A stretch of DNA of 64,000 nucleotides from Bacteroidota bacterium (GTDB lineage: Bacteria > Bacteroidota > Bacteroidia > B-17B0 > Aurantibacillaceae): positions 1-64,000 of the forward strand of contig JACQAK010000013.1 of the NCBI GenBank assembly GCA_016194985.1. Direction: 5' to 3'. A model generated the notes under the pieces. That model was not told where the DNA came from, did no database searches, and saw only the letters and a list, made by a program, of their open reading frames with translations. The position numbers were made by a program, and so were the translations under genes. This document shows, one piece after another, positions 58,107 to 64,000 of the stretch; within the stretch, counting starts at the first letter, position 1; each line of letters begins with the position of its first letter.

Positions 58107-59141
58107 TTAATTATAGCGGTCTAAAAATTCTGCTTCGTGCAGATGAAAAAATGCCGCCATTTCGCTCATGCTCATTTTTTGATTGGTTCTGTACTTGGTA
58201 ATCAGATCACGGAGTAATTTTCCACGCTCAATTATCAAGTCGAGTTCCTTTGGTTCACGTCTTCTTATTTTTAAAGCGTTGAATTGATTGATCAAATATC
58301 TTTTTTGGTTTTCAGTTATCATTTCAAGTTCTACGGCACGGTAAAGTAATGCGTGCATGGATGCTTTCCATTTTCCTTTCAGTCTTGCCAGCAGATCCAA
58401 ATCCACATTCGCACTTAAATCTTTAAGGATGTCCTCTTTTGGCATCAGGAATTCTGCTGCAAATGAATTTGCTTCTTTAGACAGGTCTGTAAATGTTATA
58501 AGTGAAGTGCGTGTGTGCATTACGATGTGACCCAACTCGTAGGCAAGTGTAAAACGCAAGCGGTCGCCGAGAAGTTTTTTGTTATAAAAGATCACCGGGA
58601 ATTTATCCTCGATTAAAATACTACGGCTATCCACACGCTCTGTATCAAAGTCCATCGCAATGGTAATAAAGCCATGCTCCTCCAGTACCTGTGTTAAGTT
58701 TTCTATGGCTCCTTTATTCAGTTTCCATAGTTTGCGCAATTTAATGGCTGCTGCTTCAGGTGTTCTGGTTTCAAATAAGGGAAGCGATGGAATCTCCATT
58801 GCTTCTTTTTTCATTGCGCTCAACAAACGGGCAATGTTCATCTGATAAATGTTGATGTTTGCATCGATTTGCATTAATCTTTTAGCGGGAACGGTATCAC
58901 GTCTTCGGTATAATGCGGACGGGAGTATTTCTGTGTCCGCATAAAAAAGTGAATCCTGAAATTTAAGAACACCCATTATTTTGTTTAGCAACTCACTTGA
59001 CATTTGGAGGTTGTCCTGCTCAAAGCGTGAAATGTTTGATCGGCTTACGCCTGACTTTTCTGCAAGATCAGCTTGTGAGTATCCTCTCGCTTCACGAGCA
59101 AGGGTTAACATTTTTGGATTTATTTTTTCGGACTCAATCAT
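58107..59141 (-). CDS. XRE regulator with degenerate ImmA/IrrE peptidase domain
   Basis: The 344-aa product (ATG 59141; the longer frame is not favoured) has an N-terminal XRE helix-turn-helix (about 8-65: TLAREARGYSQADLAEKSGV, SRSNISRFEQDNLQMSSELL). An ImmA/IrrE-like domain follows, with RFTLAYELGHIVMH near 200 and SFAAEFLMPKED near 226. In the active family the first residue of the HExxH zinc motif is His; here the codon reads Tyr (YELGH), so zinc-peptidase activity is doubtful. ImmA proteins cut an XRE repressor to induce mobile elements. This fused form could sense or simply repress. The gene is at the right edge of the element. Confidence 0.85.
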   Translation of the reverse strand: MIESEKINPKMLTLAREARGYSQADLAEKSGVSRSNISRFEQDNLQMSSELLNKIMGVLKFQDSLFYADTEILPSALYRRRDTVPAKRLMQIDANINIYQMNIARLLSAMKKEAMEIPSLPLFETRTPEAAAIKLRKLWKLNKGAIENLTQVLEEHGFITIAMDFDTERVDSRSILIEDKFPVIFYNKKLLGDRLRFTLAYELGHIVMHTRTSLITFTDLSKEANSFAAEFLMPKEDILKDLSANVDLDLLARLKGKWKASMHALLYRAVELEMITENQKRYLINQFNALKIRRREPKELDLIIERGKLLRDLITKYRTNQKMSMSEMAAFFHLHEAEFLDRYN

Positions 59142-59402
59142 TCGTTTTATTAATTCGACGAGACAAATGTATAACAAAACTGCATACAAGTTTAAAACGG
59201 TGCGTTATATTGATATTAAAATTGATTAACTAATTGATATAGAGGCCAATTATTTTTCCCCGGTTAAAGTATAACTGGAAGTAGATTAAGGGTCAGAATG
59301 AATGCTATTTATCTGCTAAAAATATGTTATTTGTTAGTTAATAATTAGGTATTTAAGTACATTATTTTTGTTATATTTTAGTTATTGTAATCGAAAAAAG
59401 CA

Positions 59403-59410
59403 TACTTTTG
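59403..59410 (+). promoter_or_regulatory. -7 box of the 164-aa gene
   Basis: TACTTTTG fits TAnnTTTG exactly, 8 bases before the ATG at 59419, so the message would have almost no leader. Confidence 0.5.
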
Positions 59411-59418
59411 ATCCATAA

Positions 59419-59913
59419 ATGGCAAAAGATTGGCAATACAGACATAAACGTGAAAAGGAAAAAGAGGTTTTTCAGGAGTTCGATGACTGGAGTAGACAGG
59501 ATTTAATGGAATACATCCTTCAACTCCGCTCCGGGCTTGATGAAATGCAGGAAATTATAAAGCATGGGACTTCAAATCCTGCTTCTGATCCTGAAAAGGC
59601 ATTTACTGAGACCGATTATAAGCAAGGATGGTCTTATCCAACAAAGATTGCTTTTTTACTTACAATCAATAAGAAGCCACTAACTTCAGAAGAGCTTCAC
59701 AAATTACTTTTAAAGCTGGATAGCCACTACAAAGATTACGATAGCCCCCGGAATAACCTTACAGTAACATTGAACCGAACACTTAAATCCGGTCGCATCA
59801 AAAAAATTAAAGTACCTGGCATTCGGAGTTTGTACTATGCGCTGCCGGAATGGGTTGATAAAGAAGGCGAAATAAAACCTCCTTTTAAACACCACTTCCA
59901 GTTCTTTGTATAG
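59419..59913 (+). CDS. Winged-helix-like hypothetical protein
   Basis: The 164-aa product has a charged N-terminal helix (HKREKEKEVFQEFDDWSRQD) and a C-terminal winged-helix-like part (KIAFLLTINKKPLTSEELHK, NLTVTLNRTLKSGRIKKIKV, LYYALPEWV), with helix, helix and beta-wing pattern. It probably binds DNA. It lies upstream of the helicase with its own -7 box and could regulate it; no partner is certain. Confidence 0.62.
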   Translation: MAKDWQYRHKREKEKEVFQEFDDWSRQDLMEYILQLRSGLDEMQEIIKHGTSNPASDPEKAFTETDYKQGWSYPTKIAFLLTINKKPLTSEELHKLLLKLDSHYKDYDSPRNNLTVTLNRTLKSGRIKKIKVPGIRSLYYALPEWVDKEGEIKPPFKHHFQFFV

Positions 59914-59961
59914 AGAGAACAATCGTTAATAATTTTTAGGCAGTAGATTCTCGCTTTATTT

Positions 59962-59969
59962 TATCTTTA
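59962..59969 (+). promoter_or_regulatory. -7 box of the helicase operon
   Basis: TATCTTTA is near TAnnTTTG and lies 17 bases before the ATG at 59987, suggesting the four-gene operon has its own promoter. Confidence 0.4.
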
Positions 59970-59986
59970 CATAGAATAAAACGCAC

Positions 59987-61738
59987 ATGAAACTTACCCA
60001 AGAACAGGAACTTATTGTTAACTCAAAAGGCGATTTAAAAATTAATGCGGTAGCTGGTTCGGGTAAGACAACTACCATAGTTGAGTATGCAAAAAAAAGA
60101 CCGTACTCACGAATTCTTTATCTTGCTTTCAATAAATCTGTTCGAATAGAGGCAGAAAAGAAATTCTCGGATAAAGGGTTGACAAATGTGACAGTAGAAA
60201 CAGCACACTCCCTTGCATACAGGCATATCGTTAGACAAAATGGTTATTCAGTAAAGCACTCTTATAAAACGGATGAAGTTGTTGAGATACTAAATTTAAA
60301 ATCTACGCAAAGGCACGCTGAATTTGTGCTTGCAAATCATGTGCTTAAATTTGTAAGTTATTTTTGTAATAGTAACAAAGAAAAAGTTGAGGAGCTTGAT
60401 TACAGAGGCGTTGTATTCGATTCTAAAGCGAAAACCTTTGTAAATACTTTTTACAAAGACATTGAGCAAAATACCCGGATTTTTTTGTCTAAAATGAATA
60501 AAGGAGAAATCGGTGTCACCCATGATTTCTATCTCAAAAAATTTCAACTGCAAAACCCGAACCTTTATTACGACTTTATTCTGTTTGATGAAGGACAGGA
60601 TGCTTCCCCTACAATCCTTGATGTGTTTTTGAAACAAGGTGCTACAAAAATAATTGTTGGGGATACACACCAGCAAATTTATGGATGGCGATATGCGATT
60701 AACTCATTAGAACAAGTTGATTTTCCAGTATTGAATTTATCTACAAGTTTCAGGTTCGGAAAGGACATCGCAACGCTGGCCAAGGAAGTTTTAAAATGGA
60801 AAAATCATATCAAACCACTTCAGGAGGTTAAAATTACCGGAGAGAATGTAGATACAAAACAATTTAAACCCAAGACAACGTTGGCAAGAACCAATTTAGG
60901 ACTGTTGTATAAAGCGATTGCCTATGTTTCTGATAACGGTCATTCAAAAAAGTTATATTTCGAAGGCAACATCAACACCTATACTTACGCCGAGGAAGGA
61001 GCTTCTCTGTACGATGTTTTATATTTAGAAAACAAAAGAAAAGATAAAATAAAAAGTAAACTCATCCGGTCTATGAATAGCCTCGATGAGTTAAAGGATT
61101 ATGTAGATAAAACGGAGGATGTTCAACTGGCCATGATGATTGATTTAGTTGAGCAATATGGCAACGAAATTTTCAATATAATTAATTCACTAAAAGAACT
61201 TCATGTTCCCGATGGTGAAAAAGAAAAGGCTGATATGGTGTTTTCTACAGTTCACAAATCAAAAGGCATGGAGTATGATTCCGTTCAATTAGCGAATGAT
61301 TTTTTAAGTGAAAAGCAGATTAAGAAATTACTAACCGAAACAAAAAAAGAGGAATTAAATTTCAATAAAGTGAATGAGGAAATTAATCTTTTGTATGTTG
61401 CTTTAACAAGAGCAAAGAATACCGTGTTCATTCCTGATCATATTGTTCCTGAAGGATTAGAGAAGTCACCGCACATTTCATTAGTAAAAGATGCTCCTGA
61501 AAAAAAAGAAAGTAGAAACGATTATTTACCACGTCATAGGGAGAAAGTGTATTCAAGTAAATCAAAAAATAAAACAGAGGTATTTGTGCCAGCCTTTGAT
61601 AGAGAGAATGAGGACATTGCTACTCTTTATGCGGTAGGCTTTTCAATCGATGAAATAGCCTTGCAACAAAAAATGTCGTATAGCGAAGTAAAGGATAGAC
61701 TTAATAAACTCGGGTTAACGAGAAAACGAAAAAAGTAG
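59987..61738 (+). CDS. UvrD/Rep-like superfamily 1 helicase
   Basis: The 583-aa protein has the SF1A motif set. A Q-motif-like start (LTQEQELIVNSKGD) precedes Walker A AVAGSGKTT (21-29) and motif Ia (ILYLAFNKSVRIEAEKKF). Walker B LFDEGQD (near 201; DEGQD instead of the usual DEAQD) is followed by VGDTHQQIYGWRYA (near 223) and LSTSFRFGKDIATLA. Then come STVHKSKGMEYDSVQL (near 420) and LLYVALTRAK (near 468). It would unwind DNA 3' to 5'. Such short UvrD-like helicases occur in anti-phage systems such as Gabija (GajB). It leads a compact operon with the three genes downstream. Confidence 0.9.
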   Translation: MKLTQEQELIVNSKGDLKINAVAGSGKTTTIVEYAKKRPYSRILYLAFNKSVRIEAEKKFSDKGLTNVTVETAHSLAYRHIVRQNGYSVKHSYKTDEVVEILNLKSTQRHAEFVLANHVLKFVSYFCNSNKEKVEELDYRGVVFDSKAKTFVNTFYKDIEQNTRIFLSKMNKGEIGVTHDFYLKKFQLQNPNLYYDFILFDEGQDASPTILDVFLKQGATKIIVGDTHQQIYGWRYAINSLEQVDFPVLNLSTSFRFGKDIATLAKEVLKWKNHIKPLQEVKITGENVDTKQFKPKTTLARTNLGLLYKAIAYVSDNGHSKKLYFEGNINTYTYAEEGASLYDVLYLENKRKDKIKSKLIRSMNSLDELKDYVDKTEDVQLAMMIDLVEQYGNEIFNIINSLKELHVPDGEKEKADMVFSTVHKSKGMEYDSVQLANDFLSEKQIKKLLTETKKEELNFNKVNEEINLLYVALTRAKNTVFIPDHIVPEGLEKSPHISLVKDAPEKKESRNDYLPRHREKVYSSKSKNKTEVFVPAFDRENEDIATLYAVGFSIDEIALQQKMSYSEVKDRLNKLGLTRKRKK

Positions 61739-61747
61739 AAAAGCACA

Positions 61748-62428
61748 ATGGAAAATGTAGAGAATTTACCTGAAACAAATACTGGCAGCCTAAGTAAGCA
61801 GTTTGCTGATGAAATGCTGAATCCATCAATTGACCTTGCTGTTGACTATTCCGAAATTTATATTGATGATTTAATTGACAATGCAGCTTTAAAGGAAATT
61901 CCTATTATTAAATCGATAGTGGGTGTGATCAAGGGGGGCATTTCAATTAATCAATTCTTTTTTGCGAAAAAGCTACTCACCTTCATTAAAGATTTTAATA
62001 GTGGCACTATTGATCCTCAAAAGAAACTAAAATTCAAAGATAAAATACAAGGTGACGATAAATTCAGAAAGAAAGTATCTGAACAGGTAATGGTATTTAT
62101 TGACAGGTTTATGGAAGTAAAAAAAGCGAAAATAGCTGCCAATCTTTTTAAAGCATATGTCGAAGAAAAAATAACATACGAACAATTTGTATCAATAAAC
62201 ATTAGTTTAGAAAGACTGCACCCCGATGCTTATCATTTTTTAGGTAGCATTGAAAGTTTGAACTATGAAATTAATCATGAATATGAAGGCGATAGAAATT
62301 GGGAAGCAGAGGCATTGATACAGGCCAGTGGTCTTTCAACAGAACCCGGTGATTTTTGGCATGGATTCAAACTGAAAGAAGAAGGAAAACTGCTATTTGA
62401 GATGGCAATTAAACCAATATTAAAATAA
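61748..62428 (+). CDS. Hypothetical protein of the helicase operon
   Basis: The 226-aa product is mainly helical. It has a hydrophobic segment (IPIIKSIVGVIKGGISINQF) that could insert in or lie on a membrane, then a helical middle (FMEVKKAKIAANLFKAYVEE) and a small C-terminal part. It is 9 bp after the helicase stop and 5 bp before the HEPN-like gene. Similar proteins sit in defence islands as I recall them, but I do not have a name for the family. Confidence 0.65.
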   Translation: MENVENLPETNTGSLSKQFADEMLNPSIDLAVDYSEIYIDDLIDNAALKEIPIIKSIVGVIKGGISINQFFFAKKLLTFIKDFNSGTIDPQKKLKFKDKIQGDDKFRKKVSEQVMVFIDRFMEVKKAKIAANLFKAYVEEKITYEQFVSINISLERLHPDAYHFLGSIESLNYEINHEYEGDRNWEAEALIQASGLSTEPGDFWHGFKLKEEGKLLFEMAIKPILK

Positions 62429-62433
62429 TTGTC

Positions 62434-63375
62434 ATGAACTCACCGTATGCGCAATTTACAAAGCCCTCTGATCGCATTGAACAAATGCTTTTCGCTCTTG
62501 GCATCTTAGTTCACGATGAAACGTTCATTAAAATTGAGAACCATCCGGATTACGACATTACTGAATATCAAAGGGAAGTTGACTCTAACTATTATTTTCA
62601 TAATTCATGGGATTTCCTGATGAAATATCAATCTGTTATAAAAGCAGAGTTTGCTGAAACCCACATTATTCATGCGGATAATTTGAACGACATGAGTATG
62701 GAATATAAGATAGAGTACGAACCTTATGACCGGGATGTGCCAAAGTTCCTAAACAAACTGTATAAGCATGACAAAGAAGCAATAGGCATACACAACTTTG
62801 GAACAGATGGAGGAGATTTTAAAGTTAACAGGATCAGAGTAAATTCCATCGATAATATTAATAGCAAAATCAATTACGAAGGAAGTTTTTTTGGAAACTC
62901 CGGGGACATTGATCCTCTTGATTATGGAATCTATTGTACACTGAGAGTTACTGCGGTTTCCCGTGATATTGACTTTTCAAACTTTTATAAGGAGTTAATC
63001 GCGGAAAGTTATGTTCTCTTTAAAGAAAGCAATTTCAAACTCGCATATTTTTTGGCATATTCAGGGTTCGAGAGCTTTGTCAATAGTAGTTTAGGTGTTG
63101 GAGATGAAGCCGGACGCCTAAAGGATCGCTTGTCAGAATTATTTAAGCTAAAGTTCCTGGACTTATCGAAGCATCAGATTTATTCGTCAGTTGTTAACGA
63201 CTTTGGTCGCTATACTGATAAAAGGAATACCATAGCACACGGTCGTGGAGCAGTTTCTATTAACAAAAATGAGATTGAAGACGCACTCCTTTTTACACTT
63301 ATTTTAGTGAGCGCATACGAATTAGGTTGCTCAACGTTTGATGAATTAAAAAGAAAATTACAAAATGAAGAATAA
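62434..63375 (+). CDS. HEPN-domain (Apea-like) protein, candidate RNase
   Basis: The 313-aa product has an alpha/beta N-terminal half. Its C-terminal helical half (about 195-300) reads ESNFKLAYFLAYSGFESFVN, then YTDKRNTIAHGRGAVSI. RNTIAH (near 264) is the RX4H motif of HEPN ribonucleases, here in the Apea-like arrangement. HEPN proteins often act as RNA-cutting effectors in abortive defence. It overlaps the start of the downstream ATPase gene by 11 bp. Confidence 0.74.
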   Translation: MNSPYAQFTKPSDRIEQMLFALGILVHDETFIKIENHPDYDITEYQREVDSNYYFHNSWDFLMKYQSVIKAEFAETHIIHADNLNDMSMEYKIEYEPYDRDVPKFLNKLYKHDKEAIGIHNFGTDGGDFKVNRIRVNSIDNINSKINYEGSFFGNSGDIDPLDYGIYCTLRVTAVSRDIDFSNFYKELIAESYVLFKESNFKLAYFLAYSGFESFVNSSLGVGDEAGRLKDRLSELFKLKFLDLSKHQIYSSVVNDFGRYTDKRNTIAHGRGAVSINKNEIEDALLFTLILVSAYELGCSTFDELKRKLQNEE

Positions 63376-64000
63376 AATGGAATTAGCATACCTGTTTATT
63401 AAGGGAAGAGTCAAAGCCACTGTACCGGGCTTTGAGGATATTGAAAACAATCCTTACAAAGTCTTTAAGGATTCCGAGTTTTGTCTTTCCAACGAGTATG
63501 ATATTTCTTATAATGATCAAACCGGGCTTGTTTCAATCTCAGAGAACCCTGAGTATGTAGCCAATTTTTTTGACAAGAGTGGTAAAATAAAAAGCGTTAC
63601 TTCTTTTGTTGGCATGAATGGTACTGGGAAATCAAGCGTTCTTGAATTTATAAAGTCAGTAACCAATCCCGATTTTAATTATTTCCCTTATAAGTTCGTC
63701 GCTATTTTTCGGTTGGAACGTTCTAACGATTTAATCGCGACCAATGAATTTATTGTGATGCACCATGATACCCTAAAGTATAATAGCGAAAGCAAAAAGA
63801 ATCTACCCAATAATTGTAGCATATCCAAAGCTATTCCCCTTAGTCAGATATCAAACTTTGGTGAGAAAATACCTCCTTTAAGAATTCTTTATTTGTCAAA
63901 TATATTGGAGGTGTTCAGCACAAGATTTAGCGGCCATACACAAGGGGATACAAACCTGATTGATGATATCTCTGCGACAGGTTTATTAAATGAAGACGTT
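63365..64000 (+). CDS. P-loop ATPase (SMC/OLD-like), 3' part beyond window
   Basis: The frame opens at ATG 63365 inside the end of the HEPN gene and runs to the window end (212 codons seen). After an N-terminal beta-rich part, Walker A lies at FVGMNGTGKSSVLEFIKSV (near 81). A following DEAD-like region is not yet reached. This is the N-terminal layout of AAA/SMC-like ATPases paired with nucleases in defence systems. The end of the gene and its partner domain cannot be judged here. Confidence 0.75.
   Translation, partial: MKNKMELAYLFIKGRVKATVPGFEDIENNPYKVFKDSEFCLSNEYDISYNDQTGLVSISENPEYVANFFDKSGKIKSVTSFVGMNGTGKSSVLEFIKSVTNPDFNYFPYKFVAIFRLERSNDLIATNEFIVMHHDTLKYNSESKKNLPNNCSISKAIPLSQISNFGEKIPPLRILYLSNILEVFSTRFSGHTQGDTNLIDDISATGLLNEDV

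Larger units (their letters stand above)
40218..59141. mobile_element. Accessory element: putative tailless-virus-like provirus or phage-plasmid
   Basis: The boundaries are approximate: they are the outermost genes of regulatory type (XRE at the left, XRE+ImmA-like at the right). Between them the DNA is visibly richer in G+C than both flanks. Nearly all genes lie in one leftward, tightly packed train of small structural-looking proteins, a lysis cassette, a DNA methylase-ATPase fusion and an opposing parB. There is no terminase, portal, tape measure, tail, relaxase, conjugation or integrase gene. Iteron-like repeats (57112-57241) and ParB suggest plasmid-like maintenance. No flanking att repeat was found by eye. 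Confidence 0.65.

Noticed and set aside
40218-59141. Ordinary tailed prophage
   Set aside because: No terminase, portal, major-head HK97-type, tape-measure, tail-tube or baseplate-like chain could be seen in any of the translated genes, and no gene is long enough for a tape measure except the transglutaminase-like one, which has a different layout.
40218-59141. Integrative conjugative element
   Set aside because: No relaxase, TraG/VirD4, TraN/TraM/TraK-type Bacteroidota conjugation proteins or integrase were seen.
40104-59300. att direct repeats at the element ends
   Set aside because: Comparison by eye of the two edges shows no shared stretch beyond AT-rich chance similarity; a proper search was not possible.
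59987-64000. Gabija (GajAB) system
   Set aside because: Gabija has two genes, an OLD-type ATPase-TOPRIM nuclease followed by a UvrD-like helicase. Here the helicase comes first, with a HEPN gene and an unknown gene between it and the ATPase, whose TOPRIM region is outside the window. It is kept as an open candidate, not called Gabija.
1-64000. CRISPR arrays, insertion sequences, rRNA genes
   Set aside because: No regularly spaced 25-40 base direct repeats, transposase frames with terminal inverted repeats, or rRNA signatures were seen.

Overview
The window is chromosomal DNA from a member of the Bacteroidota (Flavobacteriia/Cytophagia-like). The evidence is the AT-rich, A-rich gene leaders, the TAnnTTTG-type -7 promoter boxes, a TonB-dependent receptor with a CarboxypepD_reg domain, Bacteroidota-style giant YD/RHS proteins, and beta-barrels ending in F or L. 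Species cannot be named from the sequence.

Layout. (1) 1-11.4 kb is ordinary chromosome: a truncated membrane-anchored protein, a MurG-like glycosyltransferase divergent from uvrC, gmk, two small paralogous lipoproteins separated by a nested palindrome, a leftward operon of a propeller-like protein, a TonB-dependent receptor and a DUF481-like barrel, a PfkB sugar/nucleoside kinase, then tRNA-Asn(GTT) and tRNA-Arg(CCT). (2) 11.5-40.1 kb is one long rightward surface/export operon: an outer-membrane beta-barrel protein, a secreted Ig-like protein, an OmpH/Skp-like chaperone, a lipoprotein, a 1829-aa SpvB/RHS-type shell protein, small secreted proteins, a beta-helix/PKD protein whose tail looks like the missing 3' part of the 1829-aa gene, a LolA-like protein and a 4263-aa YD/RHS protein. 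The giant protein carries Cys-rich repeats, an inserted YCF48-like propeller and a variable C-terminal tail. Two small downstream genes are candidate immunity genes. (3) About 40.2-59.1 kb is a more GC-rich, compact accessory element. Its left end has an XRE repressor (with a decayed copy beside it), a small ORF and ParB, facing a long leftward gene train. In order of transcription that train holds an XRE+ImmA/IrrE-like regulator, two related HTH proteins, iteron-like repeats, many membrane-anchored or beta-rich structural-looking proteins, a lysis cassette (Amidase_2, SxGC-motif L,D-transpeptidase-like protein, holin-like and spanin-like proteins), a tip/spike-like protein and a Dam methylase-RadA-like ATPase fusion. 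No terminase, portal, tape-measure, tail, conjugation or integrase gene was seen. The best reading is a provirus or plasmid-like element of a tailless, possibly membrane-containing virus. (4) 59.4-64 kb has a winged-helix-like gene, then a tight four-gene operon of UvrD-like helicase, unknown protein, HEPN-like RNase and a P-loop ATPase cut by the window end. It is a candidate anti-phage defence operon next to the viral element.

Together, regions 3 and 4 form an accessory block downstream of a polymorphic-toxin-like RHS operon, while region 1 is housekeeping. The most novel material is the tailless-virus-like element, the split and propeller-invaded RHS system, and the helicase/HEPN/ATPase operon. 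All functional calls rest on reading translated sequence and remembered family motifs; no database search was possible.
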